Below, piece by piece: positions 36,301 through 45,513 of a DNA stretch of 64,000 bases (positions are counted from its first letter, which is position 1; every line of letters begins with the position of its first letter). Origin of the DNA: an uncultured Oscillatoriales cyanobacterium (GTDB lineage: Bacteria; Cyanobacteriota; Cyanobacteriia; Cyanobacteriales; Microcoleaceae); the NCBI GenBank assembly GCA_903893625.1, contig CAITND010000187.1:20659-84658 (forward strand), read 5' to 3'. A program made the translations under genes and the position numbers. The notes beneath the pieces were generated by a model, which ran no database searches, was not told where the DNA came from, and saw only the letters and a list, made by a program, of their open reading frames with translations.

Positions 36301-39089
36301 CTTTATTTGGTCGTTTGTATTTTGGCGTTGAAGCATCAGGTTTAGGCTACATTTGTTTAGATGTAAAACCTGCTCAACTAGAACAACTGGCGATACAATG
36401 TGGTACTTCAACAGAAGTTTTTGAAAGTATTTGTAATGGTTGTTTACGGATATTAGGAGACTTATTTCGCTATCAGCAAGTTGATGCTCCCTATAAACCT
36501 CAAAGTTGGGAAGATTGGAAGGGTGCTAGACCTAAATTGCGCGATTATGTGGATAAATGTGCTAGTCGAAATAATATCTTAAAACCAGAATTATATCAAT
36601 CTTTAAAAACAGCGATCTGTCAACAAAGTCAGCACCATCATTTTATTCTCAATCCTCGACATTTAAGTGTGCGAGTTTCCCTTCCCGATGATCCGGTTTG
36701 GCAATGCGAATCCTGTCAACGTCCCCATTTACATCGGGCTGGGGGGATTTGTACACAATTAAATTGTTTGGCAGAATTACCCATTAACCCTAACAAAACT
36801 TGTAAAGATTTACACGCTCGTAATTATTATGCAACAGAAGCCATTAATCAACGTCAACCTCTGCGATTTCACTGCGAAGAATTAACCGGACAAACGGATA
36901 ATCAGGGAGAAAGACAGCGACATTTTCGGAATATTATTATCAATGTTGGAGAGCAGGAAAGAGAGTTAATTGAGGTTGTAGATAGGATTGATCTTCTCAG
37001 TGTTACAACCACAATGGAAGTCGGAATTGATATTGGCAGTTTAACGGCTGTTGTCATGGCAAATATGCCACCGATGCGGTTTAATTATCAACAACGGGCT
37101 GGACGTGCAGGGCGGCGAGGTCAAGCTTTTGCGATTGTTTTAACCCTTTGTCGAGGTCGTTCCCATGATGAATTTTACTATCGGCATCCTAGCCGAATTA
37201 CGGGCGATCCGGCTCCGGTTCCCTTCCTCTCAATGGCACAGGTTGAGATTACCAAACGTTTACTGGCTAAAGAATGTTTAAGACAGGCTTTTATTCAGGC
37301 AGGAATTAAATGGTGGGAAAGTCCCATGCCTCCCGATAGTCATGGGGAATTTGGAAAGACTCAAGATTGGTTAAATAATGAAGGCGATCGCACAAATAAA
37401 ATTTGTCAATGGTTAAAAACTTCACCTGATGTTACCAATGTTGTTGATATTTTATTAACAGGAGTAACCGGAATTAATTCTCAAGAATTAGAAGAATTTG
37501 CCCGTGAACAATTATGGGATCAAGTTGATCAATGTGCTAAAAATTCAGAATTAGGAGCGGCGGGTTTAGCAGAACGTTTAGCAGAAGGAGGTATTTTACC
37601 GATGTATGGAATGCCGTCACGAGTTCGGGAATTGTATCATGGTGGTATTAATAAGTCTCAAATTTATAGTATTGACCGAGATTTAGACTTAGCAATTACA
37701 GAATTTGCTCCAGGTTCTGAGAAAACAAAAGATAAACGAATTCATACTGCCATTGGGTTCACATTTCCCTTTCCGACCGATCAAAAAAATGATTTAGTTC
37801 TGGCAAGTAATGATCCTTTGTCTCAAAGAAAATGGATGTTAAGATGTCAGCGATGTCAATATACAGATATCTCTGATCAACTCATTGAAAATACAGAATG
37901 TCCTCAATGTCAAGCTACAACAGAAGATGGGTTTCGAGTGTTTAAATGGGCGGTTCCTTTAGCCTTCCGCACTAGCTTGAATCAGGGTGAGGATGCCAAG
38001 ACTGAATATGATATCCTGATCACGGGTGCAGCGAGTATTGCTGAGTCACAACCCCTAGATTTTGACTTAGTTGAAAATACCAATACTCAGATCGCTTTTT
38101 CCAATTCTGGGCGAGTTTTTCAGGTCAATGATAACCGAGGACAATTATTCACAGGCGCAGTAGGACAGGCAACTTTTGGGTCAGGAGATAAAGTCTTAAA
38201 TCATCAATGGATTGAAAAGCGATTTCAAAATCAGCAAAAAGGAGTTAAATTTAAACAGACTGGAGATATAGAAAATTTAGCAATTATTTCCCCAAAAACT
38301 ACAGGAGTTTTAAGGATTAAACCCGCAATTTTACCTCCTGGTTTATGTCTCGATCCTTTATCAGAAGGTTGTGGAGTTAAAGCCGCCTTTTATTCCGCCG
38401 CTTTCATTATTCGTGCTGTTGTCGCAGAAAGATTAGATATCGATCCTGAAGAATTAGATATTAGTGGTTTGCGACGAGTTACCCTAGAAGAAACAGGAGA
38501 ACAAGTTGCAGAACTGGTAATTAATGATAAACTCCCCAATGGTTCGGGTTTTACCCAATGGTTAGCGGAACATTGGCAAGAAATTCTCCAAGAAATTGTT
38601 AATCTTAATGCTAATTCTGATACTTTTGCCGGATCTATTATTTCCGACAAACACCGAGAATGCGATTCTTCCTGCTATGATTGTTTACAACAATATCGCA
38701 ATATGAATTATCATGGTTTGTTAGATTGGCGTTTGGGATTATCGTTGATTAGAATTTTAGAAAATAGTAATTTTCAATGCGGTTTAGATGATGATTTTTC
38801 TCCCCCTGATTTAGAAAAATGGATGGAAACAGCAACAACTCTGCGAGATAATTTTTGTCAATCTTTTTCCTGTAGTTCTGAACAGTTTGGAAGTTTACCT
38901 GGTTTCAAAGTAGGTAATAAAACCGTGATTATTGTTCATCCGTTGTGGAACTTAGAAAATCCGATAGGGGTGTTAGCAGATGCGATCGCTACTTTAAAAC
39001 CTGATAATATCAAATATGTTGATACATTCAATTTATTAAGACGTTCAAGTTGGTGTTATCAAAATATAGCAATCCTAAATAGGTTGTAA
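33303..39089 (+). CDS. Very large DEAD/DEAH-box helicase with DUF1998 (MrfA-type zinc) domain
   Basis: A 1928-aa superfamily 2 helicase. Motif I is AGTGSGKT (117-124), motif II DELH near residue 355, motif III SSASL, and motif VI '[13 protein letters not shown]' near 1263. The two RecA lobes are separated by ~850 residues with several Cys pairs (e.g. 'CEQCG', 'CPCC', 'CESC', 'CQRCQ...CPQCQ') that may bind zinc. The C-terminus carries the DUF1998 signature '[12 protein letters not shown]...LLDWRLGL' (Cys1787, 1791, 1794), as in MrfA and the DISARM proteins DrmA/DrmB. No DISARM methylase or DrmC is next to it. The last residues IAILNRL come from a repeat element overlapping the stop. Confidence 0.82.
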   Translation: MYDPVGAFKKIRENFLLYIKTAFATRFPEIEQEREEILLQYGVFCQEPWIEPLPRYKRSGKTIHQLELTDVPELNETTLKEFQELAACGLVGDYQLYSHQLEMLKKALSGQNAVVTAGTGSGKTESFLLPLFAYLIQESKQQNWQPPNPEHPHLNDWWSNSEWQDQCYPIINKNRRWKRSYRVPQRSHEKREAAVRALILYPMNALVEDQLTRLRRALDSEESRNWFQQNRNGNRIYFGRYNGVTPVPGHELTEKGRPNGNKIEELVKQIQQISESAKAAKRHIEETKNDVKFFFPQLDGSEMRCRWDMQDHPPDILITNYSMLGIMLMRDVDKNIFEKTKKWLENKDSVFHLILDELHLYRGTQGTEVAYLLRLLLQRLGLYPGHPQLRILASSASLEPNDPDSLEFLSDFFGTEWHSDQIIPGDPEPISDILIPETLPNEPFIALANLANNKISKEKETLKQTSEYKLCKDILESESKAISAKMILACQEDGNEKTRAVSLTKFGKKLFCETLEDQQLWKAIQGLLITRGLSDKSDLISFRFHWFFRNIEGLWACTQPNYGCKENDTSENRPIGKLFAKSPPILCDQYRVLELLYCEQCGTVFYGGNRRPLSDNNGWELLPTDPNIEGIPDRKTAVFLDRKNYFEYAVFWPFKDELDEEVKKGWNQPLISSKNTEKIDNKKDKSKEKACWDEAYLDSRSGCVSLGKPNSDLENKQAVKMGYVFNFRSPSLEKQQSIRALPSLCPCCSADYTRKKIKKSPIRGFRTGFSKVSQLLSKELFYQLPDNAESRKLVVFSDSREDAASIANGIERSHYDDLVRETIFDELRLLALGQFHLLEDLEQDNQPTHPDSILFAQRNSESISELLEAIETAITPLPEGLVPKQLKVLKELQEQAQEKLNEIRQRGQTRIIPLRVLFEDQNNSQDPGLLIQKLALLGVNPAGNDVDYQDFYYVYGEKCNYWTELFDFETGGWKRDLIPSTRNKKDKTLREKVESEICDTLFGRLYFGVEASGLGYICLDVKPAQLEQLAIQCGTSTEVFESICNGCLRILGDLFRYQQVDAPYKPQSWEDWKGARPKLRDYVDKCASRNNILKPELYQSLKTAICQQSQHHHFILNPRHLSVRVSLPDDPVWQCESCQRPHLHRAGGICTQLNCLAELPINPNKTCKDLHARNYYATEAINQRQPLRFHCEELTGQTDNQGERQRHFRNIIINVGEQERELIEVVDRIDLLSVTTTMEVGIDIGSLTAVVMANMPPMRFNYQQRAGRAGRRGQAFAIVLTLCRGRSHDEFYYRHPSRITGDPAPVPFLSMAQVEITKRLLAKECLRQAFIQAGIKWWESPMPPDSHGEFGKTQDWLNNEGDRTNKICQWLKTSPDVTNVVDILLTGVTGINSQELEEFAREQLWDQVDQCAKNSELGAAGLAERLAEGGILPMYGMPSRVRELYHGGINKSQIYSIDRDLDLAITEFAPGSEKTKDKRIHTAIGFTFPFPTDQKNDLVLASNDPLSQRKWMLRCQRCQYTDISDQLIENTECPQCQATTEDGFRVFKWAVPLAFRTSLNQGEDAKTEYDILITGAASIAESQPLDFDLVENTNTQIAFSNSGRVFQVNDNRGQLFTGAVGQATFGSGDKVLNHQWIEKRFQNQQKGVKFKQTGDIENLAIISPKTTGVLRIKPAILPPGLCLDPLSEGCGVKAAFYSAAFIIRAVVAERLDIDPEELDISGLRRVTLEETGEQVAELVINDKLPNGSGFTQWLAEHWQEILQEIVNLNANSDTFAGSIISDKHRECDSSCYDCLQQYRNMNYHGLLDWRLGLSLIRILENSNFQCGLDDDFSPPDLEKWMETATTLRDNFCQSFSCSSEQFGSLPGFKVGNKTVIIVHPLWNLENPIGVLADAIATLKPDNIKYVDTFNLLRRSSWCYQNIAILNRL

Positions 39090-39125
39090 CATTTTATCGT
39101 AGGGGTTGGGTCTCCCAACCCTCTT
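39065..39125. repeat. Left half of the TATAGCAATCCTA terminal-inverted-repeat element
   Basis: Sixty-one bases beginning TATAGCAATCCTAAATAGG match the left part of the complete element at 52852-52973 with few differences. The right half is missing. Both convergent genes end inside it: the helicase stop is at 39087-39089 and the deiminase-like stop at 39094-39096, so each protein has acquired a short repeat-encoded tail. Confidence 0.85.
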
Positions 39126-41376
39126 GGGGAGGTAAGTCTTGCCAGAAAGGTTGTTCATTTCCTAGACGAGTGGTATTTGTGGCACTGTAAATATTGCCTT
39201 GTAATTCTTGATAGTAATCATCCTCTAGGAAATCAACATTAATTCCGGCAACGGCAACTCGACGTTTAAAGTCTTCTTGGGTGTAGTCTCGGCCATCAAT
39301 TAACGGCCCTTTGGGATTAGAAACTAATAATTCTCCATTGACATAAACACAATTAATTAAATTCGGCCACCAAGCATACCCACTATAACTAAATATTGCT
39401 GGAATTTCAATAATTTGGTCATTTCTCAAATTGAATTCTTTTTTGAGTTGATTAATTAGAGGTTCAATTTTTTCCTTTTGTAAATTCTGATTATGTTGGA
39501 GCAATAATTGATTATTCAAAGCGGCTCTTACAGTGGTTTGAGTGCTTAATCCTCGATTAATAGCGGCTCCTTCATAACCTTGTTTTTCGAGTTCTTTTAA
39601 CAGTTTAATCCCTTCCCCTGGACTGGCAATTAACATTAAGGGTTCACCGGAAGGAGTAGAAATAAAATTAATAATTTCATCGACATGACGCATCATTAAC
39701 CAAGACGTATCAATGGCAACAGGATCACCTTGAATTTTTTGCGCTTTCAAAAACTCAACAACTTCAGGATTTAGACTCACATTGTCGGCTGTACCATAAT
39801 AAATTCTTCCCAATGGATAATCGGGTAAAGCGGGAGTTACGGCTAAATTATTATACCAATCTGCCCATTGATTAAGCACATCTAATTCACGGGGTTTACT
39901 AACTTCAAACCAGCCGAAATTTTGATTCATTAAAGATTGAGCATAATCATCACTTTCTGCACTACGATTGCCTTTTAAAACAACAGGATATTCCTCTAAA
40001 CCTTCAGCTTTAGGAAACTGAACATAACCGATTTCTTGAGTTCCTTGCATCCATAAGGTTGCTCCTGGTGTGACTTTAACATTAGCTCCGGTGGTTTCAA
40101 CTATTGTTTTTACCTCTTGAACAATCGTTTGATTATCACCGCGATCGCTAATATGAACTTCAGAAACGGGGGCGGTATTTGGAGACATAATCCAAGGGGC
40201 AACTCCCATTGAAATCGTATCCGTTGCCATGATAATTCCTTGTTTGCGGGCGATGGCTTTTAAACTAATTAAACCCGACCAGTTTTGATTAGCAAATTGT
40301 TTGGCTTCTACCCCTAAAATAATATCTGAACTAAATTCTAAAGGCGTTGAACCGGATAAATCAATAGGTTTCCATCCCGTTGATGTTTTCTGAAATATAT
40401 TAATATAAGGTCTAGCCGTTTCATCAACACTCATCAACAATTCTGAACCCTTATACTCCTGAGAAACTTTAAAATGAACCAGGGCTAAATCCTTTTCATC
40501 TTCATCCCCATTAACACCTTTTTCTCGCCAATCAGGTAATCCATTGTGATCATCATCATCATTATTAAATAAAACTAACGGCCCGACAGATAAAGACCAT
40601 TGTTCTGGCCGTTGTTCATCGGCTTCATTAACAATCCCATCTCGGTTTGTATCTCCATAGAGTTGAAACCCTGGAAATTGAGGATTAGCAATTGAAACTG
40701 GGGAGATTGTTTGCGGTTTTTCGGGTTTTTCTTTTTGGGATTGTTGCGCTAAAGCTCGTTGATAGGTGGTGATCGCTAAATATCCTTGATATTCTACAAT
40801 TTTATCAATGGCTTTAGAACTCAAAAAAGACTCTCTGGGAATTTTTCTGAGGGTATCAATGGCTTGCAACCACAATTGTTGTGCGGTTTCCCAATCTTCA
40901 ATGGTATTGGTTTCAGATTGTTTGCCAAATTTTGCAGCTTGAGTGGCTATTTTAATCGCCTGATTCCAACTTTCTAGGGTTTTTTCTTCAAATTTAATTT
41001 GGGTTTCTACTTGACGATTAGCTTTGACTAAGGTTTCATATTGTTTGAGTTGCAGTTGATATTGCCAAACTTCTAAATTACGATTAATATCGGGAGGATT
41101 AGAGACTTTCTTTAATTCCGCTTGGATGCGATCGCGCAATTGATATAATTCAGCTAAGGATTTAGGTGTAATTTCGATTGTTTCTAAGTTAGGGTTTCTG
41201 CGAGTATTTGTTTCAAATCCTTGCAGTTGTAGTCCTGAGTCGTTAATGCGATACTCCAAATTCAGATCCGTCGGTGCAGACTGAGCTAAGGTTGAAGGGG
41301 CGGGAACCAAAATAATTCCAACGACTACACCCAAAGCATTAATTAAAGCAACAGCAATGTAGCGCATCCAGTTCAT
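39094..41376 (-). CDS. Secreted peptidylarginine deiminase (PAD) family protein, probably inactive
   Basis: A 760-aa protein with an N-terminal signal peptide (about residues 1-32, cleavage near STLAQ). The C-terminal part follows the animal PAD family closely: 'APWIMSPNTAP' (393-403), 'EIGYVQFP' (448-455), 'YPLGRIYYG' (520-528), 'RHVDEIINF' (563-571) and 'NIYSATNT' (728-735). Calcium-type loops occur at 'DTNRDGIVNEAD' (242-253) and 'NNDDDDHNGLPDW' (271-283). Compared with human PAD4, His471 and Asp473 are kept (His564, Asp566) and Arg374 probably (Arg471). Asp350 has become Gly445 and the nucleophile Cys645 has become Ser731, so arginine deimination is unlikely. The last ~12 residues are encoded by the repeat at 39065-39125. 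Confidence 0.82.
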   Translation of the reverse strand: MNWMRYIAVALINALGVVVGIILVPAPSTLAQSAPTDLNLEYRINDSGLQLQGFETNTRRNPNLETIEITPKSLAELYQLRDRIQAELKKVSNPPDINRNLEVWQYQLQLKQYETLVKANRQVETQIKFEEKTLESWNQAIKIATQAAKFGKQSETNTIEDWETAQQLWLQAIDTLRKIPRESFLSSKAIDKIVEYQGYLAITTYQRALAQQSQKEKPEKPQTISPVSIANPQFPGFQLYGDTNRDGIVNEADEQRPEQWSLSVGPLVLFNNDDDDHNGLPDWREKGVNGDEDEKDLALVHFKVSQEYKGSELLMSVDETARPYINIFQKTSTGWKPIDLSGSTPLEFSSDIILGVEAKQFANQNWSGLISLKAIARKQGIIMATDTISMGVAPWIMSPNTAPVSEVHISDRGDNQTIVQEVKTIVETTGANVKVTPGATLWMQGTQEIGYVQFPKAEGLEEYPVVLKGNRSAESDDYAQSLMNQNFGWFEVSKPRELDVLNQWADWYNNLAVTPALPDYPLGRIYYGTADNVSLNPEVVEFLKAQKIQGDPVAIDTSWLMMRHVDEIINFISTPSGEPLMLIASPGEGIKLLKELEKQGYEGAAINRGLSTQTTVRAALNNQLLLQHNQNLQKEKIEPLINQLKKEFNLRNDQIIEIPAIFSYSGYAWWPNLINCVYVNGELLVSNPKGPLIDGRDYTQEDFKRRVAVAGINVDFLEDDYYQELQGNIYSATNTTRLGNEQPFWQDLPPQEGWETQPLR

Positions 41377-41516
41377 GATCCATCCTCAGATATCCTGATT
41401 GATTGTACCTGAAATTGACCGCACTGTTGATAGGGGCAGGAGAAAAAGATTGAGGGAGTTGGTGTCTGCGCGGATCTTACGCACTCTACAAGTTTAGCAG
41501 AAATTGGGTTTTATCT

Positions 41517-42536
41517 TTATCCAATTCCCAAGAGAGGATCACTCAAATTAACAATATTAATACTATTTTTAACAACATTAACATCGGTAGTATTAGCAAC
41601 GACTCCGAAAATATTCCCCGTTGTGGTTTGACGAATAATTACCCCTTGGGAGATTCCGGTGGCGAGTTGTAAATTAGCAGTTTGATCAAAGGTTTCTAAG
41701 GTGAGTTGTTCCGAGGTGAAACTCGCAATCATAATAATTTTATCCCATTCCGTGGGTTTAAAATCGGTAATCAAATCGGCTTCAGTGGCGTTTAGAGGAA
41801 CTTCTGAGGGATTTGCACCTAAAATAAAAATATCCGCATCAGCACCTCCGGTGAGGATATCAAAGTCTAAATCTCCGATTAAAATATCCCGTCCTGCGCT
41901 ACCTTCTAAAACATCTTTTCCTTTGCCTCCTCTTAATAGGTCTTCGCCATCTCCTCCTATTAAGAAATCATCGTCACGGTTGCCATTAATAATATCGTTT
42001 CCACTATCGCCATTGAGAGTATCATTTCCCTGACCTCCCCGGATTAAATCAATTCCTTCTGCACCGGATAATTGATCATTTCCGGTATTACCATTCATGA
42101 CATCGGTTTGATGAGAACCCACTAAAATATCATCTCCAGCTAAAGCTAAAATTCCTCCTGGATTGTTAATTGTCCATTCTGGTAAAATGATGCCACTGGG
42201 TTGTTGTGGAAAATTAGAATTATTAACAGGTGCTAAAATATCAATATCATCGGTTAATATAAATAATTGCGAGGATTGACCTGACAGTTGCGTTAAGGTT
42301 TTATAACTACTGACAATATTGATATCGCTGAGAATTTGACTCGGTTTAACCTCCAAAGTTGGGGCTGTATTCAGAGTAATTTGAGGATTTTGTTCTAACA
42401 ATTTCTGAACCCAAGGTTCTGCAATGGGGAGAATTGTGTTAAATAGGGGTTCATATTGGGGAAAAAATGTAAAAACAAGGGGTTCGGCAATTGGCCAAAG
42501 AACATCGCTAACAAAGTTGATAATTTGGTTAAACAT
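41517..42536 (-). CDS. RTX (hemolysin-type calcium-binding repeat) protein
   Basis: A 339-aa protein whose central part (~130-245) consists of glycine/aspartate-rich RTX nonapeptides such as GNTGNDQLS, GGQGNDTLN and GGDGEDLLR, which form a calcium-bound beta-roll. The C-terminal ~90 residues ('TGGADADIFILGAN', then 'DLITDFKPTEWDKI') resemble the cap and uncleaved signal that RTX proteins present to type I secretion. No enzymatic domain is apparent and the N-terminal 120 residues are unassigned. Extracellular or cell-surface location is inferred. No type I transporter genes are adjacent. Confidence 0.85.
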   Translation of the reverse strand: MFNQIINFVSDVLWPIAEPLVFTFFPQYEPLFNTILPIAEPWVQKLLEQNPQITLNTAPTLEVKPSQILSDINIVSSYKTLTQLSGQSSQLFILTDDIDILAPVNNSNFPQQPSGIILPEWTINNPGGILALAGDDILVGSHQTDVMNGNTGNDQLSGAEGIDLIRGGQGNDTLNGDSGNDIINGNRDDDFLIGGDGEDLLRGGKGKDVLEGSAGRDILIGDLDFDILTGGADADIFILGANPSEVPLNATEADLITDFKPTEWDKIIMIASFTSEQLTLETFDQTANLQLATGISQGVIIRQTTTGNIFGVVANTTDVNVVKNSINIVNLSDPLLGIG

Positions 42537-42644
42537 AGCCCAGAAAATTTAGGTGCAAATCATGAGTTATTCTTTTTGATTTTGCACTTTGATTTCCGAG
42601 AATTCAGGATAATTTTTTTAAGATAAATTAAAGATTTGTATTCC

Positions 42645-42684
42645 CAGAAACCAGGTAACTTCAGCGAAACCAGGTTTCTCGGCT
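42645..42684. repeat. Degenerate AGAAACC/GGTTTCT palindromic repeat
   Basis: CAGAAACCAGG and GAAACCAGGTTTCTCGG lie in the 159-bp gap between the RTX gene and the UPF0016 pair. They belong to the same dispersed family as the cleaner copies at 47802-47869. Confidence 0.65.
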
Positions 42685-42695
42685 TTTTCTTATGA

Positions 42696-42989
42696 TCAAT
42701 CGGTTTCTGAATTTTCCGCTTGACTAAACCATAATAACCGAATTCCTAAAACTGCAAAACCGATGGCGGCAGCAATTTTAACCAGATGAGTAGGTAGAAC
42801 TTCTGCAACCCCTTGCCCAATTATTACTCCCAAGAAACTCGCTAATAATAAGGCAGCAGCGGTGCCAAAAAAGATCGGGCGAGGGGATTTTGTACTGCCA
42901 CTGAGAGCGATCGCAGCGACTTGACTTTTATCCCCTAATTCTGATAAAAAAACCGTGATAAAACTCAATCCTAACAGTTGTAAATCCAT
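42696..42989 (-). CDS. Half-size UPF0016/GDT1-type cation (manganese) exporter, second subunit
   Basis: A 97-aa membrane protein with three hydrophobic segments and the family motif E-x-G-D-[KR]-[ST] as 'SELGDKSQ' (near residues 16-23). UPF0016 proteins (TMEM165/GDT1; Mnx in Synechocystis) export manganese or calcium and normally contain two copies of this unit in one chain. Here the unit is single and the other lies 19 bp upstream on the same strand, so the two products should form a heterodimer in the cytoplasmic or thylakoid membrane. Confidence 0.88.
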   Translation of the reverse strand: MDLQLLGLSFITVFLSELGDKSQVAAIALSGSTKSPRPIFFGTAAALLLASFLGVIIGQGVAEVLPTHLVKIAAAIGFAVLGIRLLWFSQAENSETD

Positions 42990-43008
42990 AGATTTAAGGA
43001 TGAATAAT

Positions 43009-43398
43009 TTAGTGTAAAACTTCCCAAATTAATAAAGCAGAAATCAATAATAAACTGCTTCCTGCTGCCCGTTCTAAGGTTCGGGGAGAAATCCGAGAGG
43101 CTAACCATTGCCCCAGTAAAACCCCTAAAAAACTGGTTAAAACTAATGCACTGCCTGCACCCGCAAACACGACCCAAGGGGCCTGAGATTCTGCCGCCAT
43201 CAATAAAGTTGTGAGTTGGGTTTTATCTCCAATTTCTGCTAGAAAAATAGTAATAAATGTAGAGACAAAAATTTTCCAAGTATTTCGTTTTACGGGATGC
43301 TTCTGTTGAGCGTTCTCTTTGGCAGAAGTAGCGATCGCAGGGGATGCAGTAACCCGGTCTTCCTGAACTTTAACAAGGGTTGGGGATGAAGTCATCAT
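43009..43398 (-). CDS. Half-size UPF0016/GDT1-type cation (manganese) exporter, first subunit
   Basis: A 129-aa protein with a ~40-residue polar N-terminus and then one UPF0016 unit bearing 'LAEIGDKTQLTTLLMA' (motif near residues 54-60) and two further hydrophobic segments ('WVVFAGAGSALVLTSFLGVL', 'SLLLISALLIWEVL'). It pairs with the 97-aa half directly downstream. The split arrangement is known in a number of cyanobacteria. Confidence 0.88.
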   Translation of the reverse strand: MMTSSPTLVKVQEDRVTASPAIATSAKENAQQKHPVKRNTWKIFVSTFITIFLAEIGDKTQLTTLLMAAESQAPWVVFAGAGSALVLTSFLGVLLGQWLASRISPRTLERAAGSSLLLISALLIWEVLH

Positions 43399-43516
43399 GT
43401 TGGGACTTTGGGTGCGAGTCGAGAATATATCATAATCTTTTCATATTTTCCCGAATCTGGCAACACAATTAGCGATTTTCGAGACGGGATCACTCCCATC
43501 TCGACAGTTTAACCCT

Positions 43517-43873
43517 TCACGGTTCACAGCCAACCGCTTGATTAAAATGCTCCATTTCCGGGGAAGTATCCCCATAAACCCCTTCAATTTGTTGTTGACA
43601 ACAATCAATGGCAAAATCATTTAATTCTTCGGCTTCAATGCCATATAACTCTTGAAAAACATCCAGTTGTACCCGACAAAATCGAGGGCGCTGATCATAA
43701 ATTTTGCATTCTCTGGCTTCAGGATCAAAATGAATGCACCAGCCATCTTCCCCGACTAAACTTAAATATTGTTGTAAGTCCTCCGGGGCTAAATAGTCCT
43801 CTAATTCAGGACGTTCACTGGGGTCGAGATGACAGCACGCCCCACATTGTTTTACACAAACCCAATTTGCCAT
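43517..43873 (-). CDS. YkgJ-family cysteine-cluster protein
   Basis: A 118-aa protein with the N-terminal Cys-x3-Cys-x2-Cys-Cys cluster (Cys6, 10, 13, 14 in 'CVKQCGACC') and later cysteines in 'GWCIHFD', 'ECKIYDQRPRFCR' and 'IDCCQQ', the pattern of the YkgJ/UPF0153 metal-binding family (zinc or iron-sulfur). The function is unknown. Its start codon overlaps the stop of the Ycf66 gene, implying translational coupling. Confidence 0.88.
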   Translation of the reverse strand: MANWVCVKQCGACCHLDPSERPELEDYLAPEDLQQYLSLVGEDGWCIHFDPEARECKIYDQRPRFCRVQLDVFQELYGIEAEELNDFAIDCCQQQIEGVYGDTSPEMEHFNQAVGCEP

Positions 43874-45165
43874 TATTCCGGTTTTGATTCAGATGGAGAA
43901 TTAGAGTCCGTAGGTTTTTGAGCCGCCGCTTTTAAATCGGGGTTGGGAGGATGGGGACGAACCAATGGCGGAGGAGTCGTTTCCTCAGATGCAGTTGTTT
44001 CGGCGGGAGTTTCGTTTTCTGAAACGACAATCACTTCCTCAATGCTTTCTGGTTCTACAGGGTCAACAACAGAGGGGATCTCCTCAGTTACAGATTCCTG
44101 GGTTTCCTCAACAATCACTTTCACCTGGGGCGTAGCAATTTGTTCAAAGGGTGAAGGAGTCGGTTTCTCCACTGCTTCTGTTGCTTCTGGTTCTGTTGAA
44201 GTGTCCCGATCAACAACATCAGCAGTCGGGGAAACAGTCGGTTCTAAATCCTCAAATTCTGCAAATTCTGAATCTACAGGAACAGTCTGACTGTCCGATG
44301 TTGTTGCTTCTACAACCGTTGAAGCGGGGGACACTGGATCAGGTTCAGGAGATTTGGGTTTGTGGTCAGTTGTCGGTTTCGGAGTTTTGGTTTTAGGTTT
44401 TTTCTTCAATAAACCTGTGAAATTGCCGATCATACCCGATAACATTCCGATGAGCGCCGGGATAGATTTCTGGGGTTTGGACACCGTTTTTGGAGTTGTT
44501 CCCCCTGGAACAACAGGTTTTTCTTTCTTTTTCTCGGCCTTCTTGGGTGTTTCTAAGGATGCTGTTGGGCTTGGGGAGGTGGGTTCAACGGTTGGGGTTT
44601 CGGGCGTTTCCTCAACAGAGATTTCGGGGATGCTTTCTTCCTGGGTTATAGAGGGGATAGGGGGTTCCTCCACAACCGTCTCATCCCCAACCTCGGCTAC
44701 GTCAGGGGATGTTGAAAGGATTTTCGGTTCGGGTTGCCGTAGATGATCTACGGGAGTTTCAGGAATAACTGTATTGATTGGGGATACAGGTTCAGGCGGT
44801 TTAACAATATTGATCTTCGGTGTAGATTCAGGAGAAATCACGGAGGACTGACGACCCAGAAAGCCGTTGAGTCGTTGTTTGACATCCGCCGGAATCGGGG
44901 TTTGTTGAGCTACAGGGGTTGCTGCTCGTCGTAGCGCTAGAATTTCCCATCCAAACCAAACTAATAACGATACACTCGCCACTTGACCCAAAAGCACGGC
45001 CCCTGTAATTTGTCCTGCACAGGCCCACAAAATTAGTGCATAAAAAAATCCGACTCCACTCCAGACAAAATCACTTTTACGGTGAACTTCTGGAAAGAAG
45101 AAGGCAGCCATATAAAGGGCGAAACTCCCTAAACCAATTGCGATCGCCAGGATATACGCCAGCAT
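43873..45165 (-). CDS. ycf66: Ycf66 family membrane protein with long acidic/proline-rich tail
   Basis: A 430-aa protein. The N-terminal ~80 residues are three transmembrane helices ('LAYILAIAIGLGSFALYMAA', 'VWSGVGFFYALILWACA', 'VASVSLLVWFGWEILAL') matching Ycf66, a photosynthesis-associated family of cyanobacteria and some plastids with no fixed function. The remaining ~350 residues are low-complexity Pro/Glu/Thr/Ser-rich with one basic lysine stretch near residue 215, probably a disordered cytosolic tail. I chose the ATG at 45165 because GGAGG-type bases (GTGGGAGGGC) lie just upstream; the ATG at 45186 is before them. Confidence 0.85.
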   Translation of the reverse strand: MLAYILAIAIGLGSFALYMAAFFFPEVHRKSDFVWSGVGFFYALILWACAGQITGAVLLGQVASVSLLVWFGWEILALRRAATPVAQQTPIPADVKQRLNGFLGRQSSVISPESTPKINIVKPPEPVSPINTVIPETPVDHLRQPEPKILSTSPDVAEVGDETVVEEPPIPSITQEESIPEISVEETPETPTVEPTSPSPTASLETPKKAEKKKEKPVVPGGTTPKTVSKPQKSIPALIGMLSGMIGNFTGLLKKKPKTKTPKPTTDHKPKSPEPDPVSPASTVVEATTSDSQTVPVDSEFAEFEDLEPTVSPTADVVDRDTSTEPEATEAVEKPTPSPFEQIATPQVKVIVEETQESVTEEIPSVVDPVEPESIEEVIVVSENETPAETTASEETTPPPLVRPHPPNPDLKAAAQKPTDSNSPSESKPE

Positions 45166-45267
45166 TTTGCCCTCCCACTCTATCAAGAAACCTCTATTGC
45201 GTCATTTTACCGTTAACTGGGAAATGTTGACGGATAACAGGTGTCGGGTTTCAGCGAAGGAGTGTCT

Positions 45268-45395
45268 ATTATTTCTCCTTCCCCTCTTCCCCTCTTCCCC
45301 TGCTCCCCCTGCTTCCCCTGCTCCCCCTGCTCCCCCTGCTTCCCCTGCTCCCCCTGCTTCCTGTTCCCTCTTCCCTGTTCCCTGTTCCCCGTGTG
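45268..45395. repeat. C-rich low-complexity tandem repeat (CCCCTGCTC/CCCCTGCTT units)
   Basis: About 125 bases of CCCCTCTT, CCCCTGCTC and CCCCTGCTT units, ending in CCTGTTCC units, lie upstream of ycf66. Similar but shorter runs occur before plsX (16503-16550), and GGGAACA units occur in the 3' end of sufR, so these are a dispersed cyanobacterial repeat type. Confidence 0.85.
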
Positions 45396-45513
45396 ATTTG
45401 AATCACGAATAGAGACTGTGCGGAATCATACAGACAGGATGTGTTGTCTTATTACTATAGACATAGATAGAAAATTGGGTGCGGTTAGAAAGTGATCTAG
45501 GGGGGAGTTAATC

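Noticed and set aside
30248..39089. DISARM system
   Set aside because: The helicase has a DUF1998 domain as in DrmA, but no DrmC (PLD), DrmB or DISARM methylase is adjacent, and the partner protein does not match them.
30248..39089. Dpd (7-deazaguanine DNA modification) cluster
   Set aside because: No DpdA tRNA-guanine transglycosylase-like gene or other Dpd protein is present.
41701..42033. 110-codon plus-strand frame opposite the RTX repeats
   Set aside because: A repetitive antisense shadow of the RTX glycine/aspartate repeats.
43943..44934. Four overlapping plus-strand frames opposite ycf66
   Set aside because: They mirror the low-complexity Pro/Glu/Thr region of Ycf66; composition alone explains open antisense frames.
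45268..45395. CRISPR array
   Set aside because: The repeats are contiguous short C-rich units with no spacers of constant length.
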